Assembly (NCBI GenBank): GCA_001783035.1
Contig: MFQK01000009.1
Coordinates: 6,198-14,518, forward strand
From: Candidatus Magasanikbacteria bacterium RIFCSPLOWO2_02_FULL_44_11
Lineage (GTDB): Bacteria; Patescibacteriota; Patescibacteriia; Magasanikbacterales; GWA2-37-8
DNA: 8,321 bases
Reading direction: 5' to 3'
Positions within the stretch are counted from its first letter, which is position 1; each line of letters begins with the position of its first letter. A model generated the notes under the pieces. That model had not been told where the DNA came from. It did no database searches and saw nothing but the letters and a program-made list of their open reading frames with translations. Below are positions 1-6,322 of this stretch, one piece after another. Made by a program: the position numbers and the translations under genes.

Positions 1-561
1 GCTTGGCCGCTGCGTCTGACATCGGGGGCGGTTTCGTTGGCCGGTTTTGCCGGTTTATCGATATTGTTGGCCGGGTATACTTGCCAAACCGTCAATGTGG
101 AAGACGTAAAAAAAGATTTGCAAACCGCGATGGAGCAGCGTCTGGCTCTTTTCAAGGACGAGCTTGAGCAAAAAGTCGCTTCGGAGAGGGCTGAAGAAAA
201 AGCTGCCCGTCTGGAATATTATCACGAAAGGGGTTTTGCCGATTTTTCGCTGGCATATCCTTTTGGCTGGAAATTTACCAATCTGGTAAACGGAGTGGAA
301 TTCCGTGATGCATCGAGCACAGCATGGTTTACCGTGAATCGCGAGCCACGCCTGGCTATGAAGGAATATAATTTTGCCGCCACTTCAACCTGGTTGGGAA
401 ATGACGTCGGTTTGTATGGCGACGAGTCTAAAAAAGGAATAGTAATTTTCCCGAACGATAAGATTTTTAAGGAAACCGTGGTTATCGAGGGGGATAGGGA
501 ACATTTTGACAAGATTTTGGAAAGTATCAAAAACTTTGTTTGGCTGCCCAAATTAAAATAA
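1..561 (+). CDS. Exported or membrane-anchored protein with PsbP-like C-terminal domain, 5' end outside window
   Basis: The reading frame is open from base 1, so the true start is probably upstream; the first possible internal start is a TTG at 37. About 25 residues near the visible N-terminus are hydrophobic (ending LSILLAGYTC), fitting a signal or anchor segment. There is no proper lipobox, because the Cys is not preceded by LAG/LAA. A charged, Glu/Lys-rich stretch likely to be coiled coil follows. The globular C-terminal part opens with FSLAYPFGWKF and closes with KILESIKNF. This is the usual pattern of small PsbP-like or DUF1795-type extracytoplasmic domains, in which a YPxGW motif starts the fold and an 'ILxSIKF' helix ends it. 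No catalytic residues are recognisable, and a role at the cell surface is inferred only from architecture. The gene ends with TAA just before a strong terminator and is probably host chromosome outside the mobile element. Confidence 0.7.
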   Translation, partial: AWPLRLTSGAVSLAGFAGLSILLAGYTCQTVNVEDVKKDLQTAMEQRLALFKDELEQKVASERAEEKAARLEYYHERGFADFSLAYPFGWKFTNLVNGVEFRDASSTAWFTVNREPRLAMKEYNFAATSTWLGNDVGLYGDESKKGIVIFPNDKIFKETVVIEGDREHFDKILESIKNFVWLPKLK

Positions 562-580
562 AAGGTTAAACCGGATAATA

Positions 581-610
581 AAAAAACTCGACCGATTGGC
601 CGAGTTTTTT
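581..610 (+). terminator. Rho-independent terminator after the first gene
   Basis: The arms AAAAAACTCG and CGAGTTTTTT flank a central segment that can pair further (CC/GG). The right arm gives a six-T run. The A-run on the left arm means it could also terminate transcription arriving from the other strand. It begins 20 bases after the stop codon and separates the first gene from the tRNA unit. Confidence 0.85.
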
Positions 611-748
611 AAAGTAGGAGCCGACGTGGATAGAAGTGCCGGTGGTCCCAATTGAATTGAGTATATTATATAATGGTCCGGCTGTCAAGGGTACGGGTAA
701 CGTTATAGGATGTTTGTCAACAGTGGTATCGCTCTGGTGTGACTTATA

Positions 749-777
749 TTGACAAAAGACTCAATGTTTAGTATAAT
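749..777 (+). promoter_or_regulatory. Consensus sigma-70 promoter for tRNA-Asp
   Basis: TTGACA at 749-754 and TATAAT at 772-777 are separated by exactly 17 bases, a perfect match to the bacterial housekeeping promoter. Transcription would start around 784, a few bases before the mature tRNA 5' end at 790. This is the strongest promoter seen in the window, as expected for a tRNA gene. Confidence 0.9.
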
Positions 778-789
778 GTCACTACTTTT

Positions 790-866
790 GGGTCGGTAGT
801 TCAACTGGTTAGAGCACTGCCCTGTCACGGCAGAAGTTACGGGTTCGAGTCCCGTCCGACCCGCCA
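790..866 (+). tRNA. tRNA-Asp (anticodon GTC), CCA encoded
   Basis: A complete cloverleaf can be folded by eye. The acceptor GGGTCGG (790-796) pairs with CCGACCC (856-862). The D arm is GTTC/GAGC. The anticodon stem CTGCC/GGCAG encloses loop CTGTCAC, with anticodon GTC at 824-826. The T arm ACGGG/CCCGT encloses TTCGAGT. The discriminator is G863, followed by an encoded CCA at 864-866. GTC with discriminator G is the usual aspartate identity. All stems are intact, so the gene should be functional although the mobile element abuts its 3' end. Confidence 0.97.
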
Positions 867-2470
867 AAGTTCACACTATGGCGACTTAAGAGGGCATGAT
901 AGCCCTCTTTTGCTTTATAGTTAGAGAGATTACCACTGTGGTAATTGAGTTCGTAAAATACATTTGTCGCCATTTCTCGCTTTTCGCTATCAAGTGCGTT
1001 TTCGTAGTATATCTTAGCGTCTTTTACGAGTTCGGAAAAAGAAATGACAGTTTCTAACATTTCGCTGGCAGAAACATTTTGTGTTGATATTTTTTCGTTT
1101 ACTTCTTTGAATTCTTGTTCTAACTTCTCATAGTCGGCAGTAAATTGCTCAATGGTATAAACATTCGTTCGCAAGAATGTTATTTTATTTTTCTCAAGAT
1201 AATTAAAATCGTCAGTAATACGCTGGCGTTGTTTTTCCAGCGTGCCGACTTCAAATTGCCGTTTCTTTTCCACGACTTCGCCCAGCTCGCTTTTAGCTCG
1301 TTCTTGTATTTCCGCCAATTCGGTATCGGAAAAATGTATTTTGTCCATAATTTCGGCGATAGTATTGTCAACGAAATTTTCTTTCAAATTTTTATCGGTG
1401 CTATCGCACGTTCGTAAACAATTACAGCGATAATAATTATTGCCTTTCTGTTCATAGGGCGAATACACTCGGCCACACAAACACCGGATAAAACCTCGGT
1501 AGGTGTAAAAATCTTTATCAACAAAATAAATGTTGACGTTCTTTGACTTCAAAACTTCCTGCACTTTGTTAAAAAGTGAAACATCAATAAGCGGTTGGTG
1601 TATGCCGTCAATAATATTTTGTCCGATTTTTAGCTTACCGATATAAAACGGATTTTTGAGTATCAGCTCAATACTTTTTTCGTTCATTGGTCGGCCAACG
1701 GGCGTGCTGTCGTCATGTTCTTTGCCAGCTAATACTTCCGCTCTTGTCCGGTGCTTGCGTGAGGGTTTGGTTGTTAGTCCCTGTTCGTTTGCCCACTTTG
1801 CCAGCTGTCGCAGTCCCCAGCCACCGTTAGCGTATAACTCAAAAATTTGACGCACAAGGGGCGCTCGCTCCTCGTCTAGTGGTTTGTTATCTGATCCGTG
1901 GTCTAAATAGCCAATCGGGGCGGAATAGGTACATTTGCCCTCGCTCCGAAGTTTGGTATAGGCCGCTTTTACTTTCTCGCTGATAACACGGGAATAATGA
2001 GCCGCAAACATGCCGTCAATGTCCATGTGCAATGCGCCAGAGCTGGTTTGCTCGTATTTGGTTTGGACAAACCGCACGTCAACGCCGTTCTTAATTAAAT
2101 TTTTGATAATAATTCCGTCTTGATCGTTGCGACTTATTCTATCCCAACAAAGACAAATTAAACCCTTAAACTCTTTTTTGGTTAGAGCGTCAATAATTTT
2201 CTTAAACTTTGGTCTCTCAATGCGATAAACATATGAGCCGTCTTTGTTGATTGTAGTATCTGCTGTTTTGTAGGCGGTGTGCTTTTCTTTGATAACGCCG
2301 GTATCACAAAAACCATCAACAGAATAATCCGCCACGAGCAGTGTATTATTTTTTGCGTATCGCAAACACTCGCCGATTTGGTAATCAATAGAATTTTTTT
2401 GATTATCGGCGTCGTCTGTACTCTTGCGAGCGTAAATTAAATACTCATTTTGGTGTGGTTTGGTTGTCAT
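809..2470 (-). CDS. Large serine recombinase (site-specific integrase)
   Basis: This enzyme would catalyse integration and excision of the element through a serine-DNA intermediate. With the ATG at 2470 it has 553 residues. The resolvase domain starts at once with YLIYARKSTDD, with nucleophile Ser17, and continues to DRISRND (111-116). The 'recombinase' domain spans about 182-310 (APIGYLD to the SLFNKVQEVL helix). A zinc ribbon follows with Cys330, 332, 349, 351 and perhaps 355, then a long charged coiled coil at about 380-465. This is the complete order expected for the family. A longer frame opens at an ATG at 2530, but its extra 20 residues precede the conserved start. Residues from about 536 to the end (GGSDGTRTRNFCRDRAVL) are the antisense of tRNA-Asp, so this tail comes from the integration site. 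The gene overlaps the small gene upstream by 26 bases and is probably co-transcribed with rep. Confidence 0.93.
   Translation of the reverse strand: MTTKPHQNEYLIYARKSTDDADNQKNSIDYQIGECLRYAKNNTLLVADYSVDGFCDTGVIKEKHTAYKTADTTINKDGSYVYRIERPKFKKIIDALTKKEFKGLICLCWDRISRNDQDGIIIKNLIKNGVDVRFVQTKYEQTSSGALHMDIDGMFAAHYSRVISEKVKAAYTKLRSEGKCTYSAPIGYLDHGSDNKPLDEERAPLVRQIFELYANGGWGLRQLAKWANEQGLTTKPSRKHRTRAEVLAGKEHDDSTPVGRPMNEKSIELILKNPFYIGKLKIGQNIIDGIHQPLIDVSLFNKVQEVLKSKNVNIYFVDKDFYTYRGFIRCLCGRVYSPYEQKGNNYYRCNCLRTCDSTDKNLKENFVDNTIAEIMDKIHFSDTELAEIQERAKSELGEVVEKKRQFEVGTLEKQRQRITDDFNYLEKNKITFLRTNVYTIEQFTADYEKLEQEFKEVNEKISTQNVSASEMLETVISFSELVKDAKIYYENALDSEKREMATNVFYELNYHSGNLSNYKAKEGYHALLSRHSVNFGGSDGTRTRNFCRDRAVL
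839..866 (+). other. Putative attachment site (tRNA-proximal end of the integrated element)
   Basis: The recombinase gene runs into the 3' half of tRNA-Asp from the element side, the usual picture for an element inserted at a tRNA 3' end. The T arm and acceptor 3' strand are the likely shared core. The crossover point cannot be fixed because no direct repeat of this segment was found elsewhere in the window. The only related stretch, at 7759-7773, is in inverted orientation. Confidence 0.4.
888..913 (+). terminator. Hairpin terminator downstream of tRNA-Asp
   Basis: AAGAGGGC (888-895) and GCCCTCTT (902-909) form an 8-bp stem around ATGATA, followed by two more T. It lies 22 bases after the encoded CCA and would end the tRNA transcript. 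It also lies inside the 3' coding part of the recombinase, so if the element ends at the tRNA, this terminator is brought by the element. The U-tract is short. Confidence 0.55.
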
Positions 2471-2678
2471 AGTCGTTTGGATTATAACACGTCTTTCTAA
2501 AATTGCCAGATCGCCGTACCTTTTTGCCATTCTTAATCATGTAGCCCTCAGCTAATAATCGGCGTCGTACTTTGAGCAAAACACGATAAAGCCCGACAAA
2601 GTTTTTTATTGCTTCATCGGAAAATATATATTGTTTTGTCGGACCAGCAAGAGCTGGTTTAGGGCTCTTGCTGGTCAT
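2445..2678 (-). CDS. Small basic protein between rep and recombinase, unknown function
   Basis: This 77-residue protein does not match a family I can name. Its ATG overlaps the rep stop codon in an ATGA arrangement (2675-2678), which suggests translational coupling. Its stop lies inside the start of the recombinase gene. The middle (residues 20-50) looks helical and carries a basic cluster, VRRR and KKVRR, which would suit nucleic-acid binding. The C-terminus is polar and probably disordered. The position between an initiator and a serine recombinase makes an accessory role plausible, for example a recombination directionality factor or copy-number regulator. That is inference from context only. 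A perfect 13-bp inverted repeat covers its first codons. Confidence 0.6.
   Translation of the reverse strand: MTSKSPKPALAGPTKQYIFSDEAIKNFVGLYRVLLKVRRRLLAEGYMIKNGKKVRRSGNFRKTCYNPNDYDNQTTPK
2642..2676 (-). repeat. Perfect 13-bp inverted repeat at the rep / small-gene junction
   Basis: GACCAGCAAGAGC (2642-2654) and GCTCTTGCTGGTC (2664-2676) pair without mismatch around a 9-base loop. In the minus-strand mRNA the stem begins with the G of the small gene's ATG and the stop codon of rep. It has no U-tract, so it is unlikely to be a simple terminator. It could hold back initiation until a ribosome finishing rep opens it, or act as a DNA-level site. Confidence 0.75.
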
Positions 2679-3466
2679 ACTGGTCGGATTAACTGCGACT
2701 TATTCAGCACGCCATTAACCAACGGGAACGAGTCCAACGAATATGATCTGTAATTCACTTCACCAGTCCAATCAGATTGAAAAGTTCTTTCATAAACCGG
2801 CGTTGATGTGGTGAGATATTTTTTCTCAAACAAAGTCGCCAGCCAACCCAGTATTTCAACCGGTGCTTTTAGTGTTTGTGAACGAAAAAACTTTTTCTTG
2901 CCAAACGTCCGCTCGTCAAACATATCTTTTGACAAGTATTTGCAGACATAGGCTCCGACGTTAGTTACATTGTTGAGCCGATTGATCTTGATAAAACCTT
3001 GTCCCCACATTTGGGCGATTGCTTCTTGCTCAATAAAAGGCAGGTTGCAAAGTAAGTGATAATGGACAGCTCCACGCTGTTGGAATTCTGGCACGGCCAG
3101 ATATTCAAAATCAGAGTATCTATACGAGATACGCTTAACAAACTGATTGAAGACGTAGTTAGCGTCTTTCAGGTCAGTGATGTTCTCGGCAAAAGTCAAA
3201 GTCAAAAACTTTGTGAGCTGGGGGTTGCTGTTTACCAACCGACGGATTTCAGTCCTAGTACGGTTGATTGAGAATTGTGTTTTTTGCTGTCGTTTTAACT
3301 GCTCATCGGCAGTTTGAAGTAGTGAAGCATCATATTGGATATTATTATCAGTTTTTAATACGCTTGGAAGCGTTCTTTCAAAATCCCGCCAGATATTTTT
3401 CTTATATTTGTAAACTTCAACTTGCTTGCCCGACACCACAACCTTGAGGTTGTAGGGGAAAGCCAT
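2675..3466 (-). CDS. HUH-superfamily rolling-circle replication initiator (Rep)
   Basis: This 263-residue protein should nick one strand at its origin and stay covalently attached through a tyrosine while the circle is copied. The three Rep motifs are in order: motif 1 FLTLTF (87-92); motif 2 GAVHYHLL with the metal-binding HYH (135-137); motif 3 GAYVCKYLSK with Tyr173 and Tyr177 three residues apart plus Lys176/180. The two-tyrosine Y-x3-Y form is that of phiX174 gpA and Microviridae or related plasmid and phage initiators. One-tyrosine plasmid Reps differ. No helicase domain is present, so unwinding would need a host helicase. It is the first gene of a minus-strand group with the small gene and the recombinase. 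The start ATG at 3466 has no Shine-Dalgarno sequence. Confidence 0.88.
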   Translation of the reverse strand: MAFPYNLKVVVSGKQVEVYKYKKNIWRDFERTLPSVLKTDNNIQYDASLLQTADEQLKRQQKTQFSINRTRTEIRRLVNSNPQLTKFLTLTFAENITDLKDANYVFNQFVKRISYRYSDFEYLAVPEFQQRGAVHYHLLCNLPFIEQEAIAQMWGQGFIKINRLNNVTNVGAYVCKYLSKDMFDERTFGKKKFFRSQTLKAPVEILGWLATLFEKKYLTTSTPVYERTFQSDWTGEVNYRSYSLDSFPLVNGVLNKSQLIRPV

Positions 3467-3529
3467 ACAAGTATTTAATTCATTTTATGTTAGCCATTTA
3501 TCCAATCATCTTTCGTTAGATGTGTGGAT

Positions 3530-3557
3530 ATAATCAAGTTAAGATACTACTTGTTAA
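3530..3557 (-). promoter_or_regulatory. Candidate promoter for the rep operon
   Basis: Read on the minus strand, TTAACA (3557-3552) and GATTAT (3535-3530) are 16 bases apart, matching the consensus at five and four of six positions. It lies about 65 bases before the rep ATG. Other registers (TTATAT with an 18-base spacer) are possible, so the assignment is tentative. Confidence 0.35.
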
Positions 3558-3583
3558 AACTAATTAACTACTTTGCTTTGCCT

Positions 3584-3662
3584 CCTTGCCGTCAAGCAAC
3601 CTTTTTTCGCCGTCGGGGGCAACCGACGGACGAAAAAAAGGTTTCTGCTTGCCGGATCAAGG
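3584..3662. repeat. Long imperfect stem-loop near rep (possible double- or single-strand origin)
   Basis: The core CCGTCGG (3610-3616) pairs with CCGACGG (3623-3629). Outside it, AACCTTTTTTCG pairs with CGAAAAAAAGGTT with single-base bulges, then CAAGCA with TGCTTG, then CCTTG (3584-3588) with CAAGG (3658-3662). The apical loop is G/C-rich (GGGCAA). The A and T tracts inside the stem would also let it work as a two-way terminator between the divergent operons. Confidence 0.6.
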
Positions 3663-3701
3663 GAATGTAAAAGCAAAAACTATGTTCAAATTGTAGCTAT
3701 T

Positions 3702-3737
3702 CACTATTTTAGAACCGGCAATCATTCTAAAACAGTG
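3702..3737. repeat. 13-bp inverted repeat with one mismatch
   Basis: CACTATTTTAGAA (3702-3714) and TTCTAAAACAGTG (3725-3737) pair at 12 of 13 positions around a 10-base spacer. TAGC and GCTA near the outer ends could extend it. It may be a Rep or repressor binding site, and its position in the rep-side intergenic region fits either. Confidence 0.6.
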
Positions 3738-3761
3738 CTAAACCACATTATTAAACAAAAA

Positions 3762-3782
3762 CACCTCCCTTAGTAGGGGGTG
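3762..3782. repeat. Short G/C hairpin in the intergenic region
   Basis: CACCTCC (3762-3768) pairs with GGGGGTG (3776-3782), including one G-T pair, around a 7-base loop. It is the third hairpin of this gap. Function is unknown. Confidence 0.4.
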
Positions 3783-3898
3783 CAATCCTTCCCGAGCACA
3801 AATACAGTGATCAGCTCCGAGCGATAATTAAAAAGTTTACATCGGATGTGTGTATTATACTCCCAATTTTTGAGGTTGTCAAAATGCACATTTATAGC

Positions 3899-3927
3899 TT
3901 GTTTTTCTGCCGTGTTTGGAGTAAAAT
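3899..3927 (+). promoter_or_regulatory. Candidate promoter for the cargo operon
   Basis: TTGTTT at 3899 and TAAAAT at 3922 are 17 bases apart. The -10 matches at five of six positions and the -35 at only three. Transcription would start near 3934, giving a leader of about 33 bases before the ATG at 3967. No operator repeat was recognised next to it. Confidence 0.4.
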
Positions 3928-3966
3928 ATACCTATTAGTTAAAATAAGATTTTAGGCTTATAACAT

Positions 3967-4887
3967 ATGCCAATTTTTAAAATTGAAGGTCAAATACTAG
4001 CCAGCGTTAAAGAATTACAGATAGATTTAGAAAAGGACATGCAAAATTTGACTGAAACAAATTTAGAGCTAGTATTTGATTTAAAATTTATTAGTTCTGA
4101 ATTTAGTTTACACAACTTTCGTATTGACACACTGGCGTTTGACGATGAAAACAATTCGTTCGTAATAATTGAATATAAGCGCGATAGGAGTTTTAGTATA
4201 ATTGACCAAGGGTATGCCTATCTATCCCTCATGTTAAATAATAAAGCAGACTTCATATTGGAATATAATGAGAGAACGGGAAAAAGTTTAAAACGAGAAG
4301 ATGTTGACTGGTCGCAATCGCGAGTTCTTTTTTTGGCAAACTCTTTTACCGCTTACCAACAAAATGCAATAAATTTTAAAGATTTGCCGATTGAATTATG
4401 GGAGGTTAAAAAATTTAGTAATGATTTGGTGCTTTTCAACCAGTTAAAATCACCTGAAACCAGCGAGTCAATAAAAACTGTCTCCAAAAATAAGACGATT
4501 GAAAATGTTGGGAAAGAAATAAAAAAATATACCATTGACGATTTAATAAAAAATGATTGGCATAATTCTAGGAATATTTTTGACAATATACAGGAAAGAA
4601 TTCTAAATTTAGATAGTCGTGTAGTCATCAAAATCAATCAAAATTACATTGCTTTTAAGATCGGAACAAACAACCTGTGCGCAATCCATGTATATAAATC
4701 TAAATTAGATTTGGAATTATTGCGCGTTGAGAAAAAGGATATAAAAGATCCAGAAAATAAAGTTTTTGATACTCCGTGGGAAGAGCGAGGATATGGCCGA
4801 TTTTGTGCCACTACTATAACAACAACGGATGACATTGATTATGCTTTATTTCTAGTGAAGCAGGTGCATGAAAAGTTTTTTAAGTAG
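3967..4887 (+). CDS. PD-(D/E)XK nuclease-like domain fused to DUF5655
   Basis: This 306-residue protein has two parts. The N-terminal half (about 1-160) shows a PD-(D/E)XK layout: Glu34 in TNLELVF, Asp54 in RIDTLAFDD, EYK at 69-71 and a following Gln81 in DQGYAYL, all expected catalytic positions for metal-dependent DNA cleavage. The C-terminal part (about 188-305, YTIDDLIKND to the end) resembles DUF5655, found in COG3586-type proteins labelled 'predicted transport protein' without experimental support. It contains the conserved-looking TPWEERGYGRF segment. No membrane segment is seen, so it is probably cytoplasmic. It is the first gene of the cargo operon, 7 bases before the methyltransferase start. 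A defence or DNA-modification-linked nuclease is therefore likely, but its substrate is unknown. The ATG at 3967 has no strong ribosome site. Confidence 0.8.
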   Translation: MPIFKIEGQILASVKELQIDLEKDMQNLTETNLELVFDLKFISSEFSLHNFRIDTLAFDDENNSFVIIEYKRDRSFSIIDQGYAYLSLMLNNKADFILEYNERTGKSLKREDVDWSQSRVLFLANSFTAYQQNAINFKDLPIELWEVKKFSNDLVLFNQLKSPETSESIKTVSKNKTIENVGKEIKKYTIDDLIKNDWHNSRNIFDNIQERILNLDSRVVIKINQNYIAFKIGTNNLCAIHVYKSKLDLELLRVEKKDIKDPENKVFDTPWEERGYGRFCATTITTTDDIDYALFLVKQVHEKFFK

Positions 4888-4894
4888 ACAATGT

Positions 4895-5680
4895 ATGCAA
4901 AAACCCTATTTTGATAAACACAATTTTAAACTTTACCACGCCAACAGCATTGAGCTTTTATCAGAGTTGCCGGAAAATTCCGTTGACATGATTTTTGCCG
5001 ATCCGCCCTATCTTTTATCAAACGGCGGTTTCACTGTTCATGCCGGTAAAATGGTTAGCGTTAATAAAGGCGAGTGGGATGTTAGCAACGGCTTAAAAAA
5101 AGATTTTGAGTTTCAACTGTCTTGGATTGAAGCATGCCACCGAGTTTTGAAGCCGGGCGGAACGATTTGGATTAGCGGGACATACCACTCAATTTATCAA
5201 TGCGGATTTGCTTTGCAGGTAAAACACTTTCACATACTTAATGATATTGCGTGGTTCAAGCCAAACGCCTCGCCAAATTTGAGCTGTCGGTTTTTTACTG
5301 CCAGCCACGAAACTTTAATTTGGGCTAGAAAAGATAAAAAAGCAAAACATAAATTCAATTATGGCGCAATGAAAAACGGCAACTGGCCGGACGACTTTTT
5401 GAAAAAACCTAACCTACAAATGCGTAGCGTGTGGGCTGTTTATCCGCCAAAGAAAGAAGAAAAAAAATACGGCAAACACCCGACACAAAAACCGATTGAT
5501 TTATTGGTTCGCATAATCATGGCTAGTACTGATAAGGGAGATGTAGTCTTAGATCCGTTTACTGGCTCGTCTACTGCTGGTTTGGCGGCCACATTAAATG
5601 ACAGAAAATTTATCGGAATTGATTTAGAAAAAAAATATCTTGATTTATCAATCAAACGCTTCAACGATATAAAAAAATAA
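4895..5680 (+). CDS. Adenine-specific DNA methyltransferase, DpnA (M2.DpnII)-like, probably GATC
   Basis: The enzyme would transfer a methyl group from S-adenosylmethionine to N6 of adenine. With the ATG at 4895 it has 261 residues. The catalytic motif ADPPYLLSNGG comes first (35-45) and the SAM-binding motif LDPFTGS last (219-225), preceded by GKHPTQKP (193-200). This is the beta-class order. From memory of the family, the stretches DPPY-L-SNGG...MVSVNKGEWD, NLSCRFFTASHETLIWARK and KHPTQKP are close to M.DpnA of pneumococcus, which methylates GATC also in single-stranded DNA. An in-frame ATG at 4868 would add nine residues and overlap the preceding gene. I prefer 4895 because the family N-terminus (xKPYYxKxxxxLxHxD) begins there. 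The next gene follows after 5 bases. Confidence 0.9.
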   Translation: MQKPYFDKHNFKLYHANSIELLSELPENSVDMIFADPPYLLSNGGFTVHAGKMVSVNKGEWDVSNGLKKDFEFQLSWIEACHRVLKPGGTIWISGTYHSIYQCGFALQVKHFHILNDIAWFKPNASPNLSCRFFTASHETLIWARKDKKAKHKFNYGAMKNGNWPDDFLKKPNLQMRSVWAVYPPKKEEKKYGKHPTQKPIDLLVRIIMASTDKGDVVLDPFTGSSTAGLAATLNDRKFIGIDLEKKYLDLSIKRFNDIKK

Positions 5681-5685
5681 TATTT

Positions 5686-6306
5686 ATGCAAATTATTACT
5701 CGGGCAGTTGCTATAAAAAATTTAAAAAAGGCCGTAGGTAAAGACTTGCGAGAATTAGCAAAAGAACACGGCATAACCACTTACGAAACCGGTAAACAAA
5801 ATAAGGGTTGGAAAGGTTTAGTGCTGGAAAGAGTGGCTGGTTTGCAAACAAATGTATCCAAAGCACCGAACGGCTTATCTTGGGAGCTGAAATCTGTTAG
5901 CTTTCACGAGGTTAAAGGCCAGCTCGTGCCAAAGGAAACAATGGCCATAACCATGATCAATCCGGAAGAATTAAAACAGCACTCATTTTTTGAAAGTCAT
6001 TGCTGGGCAAAATTGAAAGCAATAATTTTTTGTGCCGTTGCATGGCACGGTAAAAATGCCGATAATGCGGAACTGATAAAAGTTACCAGTTTGGATTTTG
6101 CCGAAACAGACGAGCTTATACAGGAAATTAAAGCGGACTATGATTTTATTCGCAATAAACTAATTAAAAAAGGTTTTAAGTCGTTGACTGGTGCGGATGG
6201 TAAATGGATACAGGCGAGAACAAAAGGGGCTGGACACGGATCAACCAGCCGAGCTTTTTACGCACGGACAACGCTAGTTAAAAAGATATTTGAAATTGCT
6301 AAATAA
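5686..6306 (+). CDS. MutH/Sau3AI-family restriction endonuclease, probably GATC
   Basis: This 206-residue protein is best read as the restriction partner of the methyltransferase 5 bases upstream. Its order of blocks follows MutH: NKGWKGLVLERVAG (39-52; compare the MutH block with Glu56), WELKSV (66-71) carrying the ExK pair Glu67/Lys69 (MutH Glu77/Lys79), SHCWAKLKAIIF (104-115; MutH SHVRHKLKRVLW), and a C-terminal GSTSRAFYARTTLVKKIF segment (MutH FYLKKNFTSALLARHF). Length is near that of MutH (about 230) and far below Sau3AI, which has two such domains. MutH and Sau3AI both recognise GATC, agreeing with the methyltransferase. One oddity is that no acidic residue lies between 49 and 66, where MutH has Asp70; Asn62 is the nearest candidate. 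No mutS or mutL is nearby, so a repair role is less likely. Confidence 0.82.
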   Translation: MQIITRAVAIKNLKKAVGKDLRELAKEHGITTYETGKQNKGWKGLVLERVAGLQTNVSKAPNGLSWELKSVSFHEVKGQLVPKETMAITMINPEELKQHSFFESHCWAKLKAIIFCAVAWHGKNADNAELIKVTSLDFAETDELIQEIKADYDFIRNKLIKKGFKSLTGADGKWIQARTKGAGHGSTSRAFYARTTLVKKIFEIAK

Positions 6307-6322
6307 AGACCAGCGACTAAGT

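Larger units (their letters stand above)
3467..3966. other. 500-bp divergent intergenic region, candidate replication origin
   Basis: No convincing gene lies here. The region separates the minus-strand rep operon from the plus-strand cargo operon. It holds a long imperfect stem-loop (3584-3662), an inverted repeat (3702-3737) and a short hairpin (3762-3782), plus candidate promoters pointing both ways. Rolling-circle origins usually lie next to rep and contain such hairpins. No nick site can be named from sequence alone. Confidence 0.5.

Noticed and set aside
222..551. Minus-strand 109-codon frame
   Set aside because: It is a shadow of the first gene, which has domain-like features, a matching terminator and plausible codons.
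652..674. A second promoter before the tRNA (TTGAAT...TATAAT)
   Set aside because: The spacer would be only 11 bases, too short for a sigma-70 promoter.
809..866. The GSDGTRTRN tail of the recombinase as a real conserved domain
   Set aside because: It is exactly the antisense translation of tRNA-Asp, a common cause of false motifs in protein sets.
3702..3737. CRISPR repeat or tracrRNA-like sequence (GTTTTAGA-like text)
   Set aside because: There is a single inverted pair only, with no spaced direct repeats and no cas genes in the window.
3573..3773. A 66-codon plus-strand frame starting with TTG
   Set aside because: It translates the long stem-loop and inverted repeat, has no recognisable features and no good start.
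5686..6306. A mismatch-repair MutH
   Set aside because: It is adjacent to a DNA methyltransferase on a mobile element with no mutS or mutL nearby; a restriction enzyme is the better reading.
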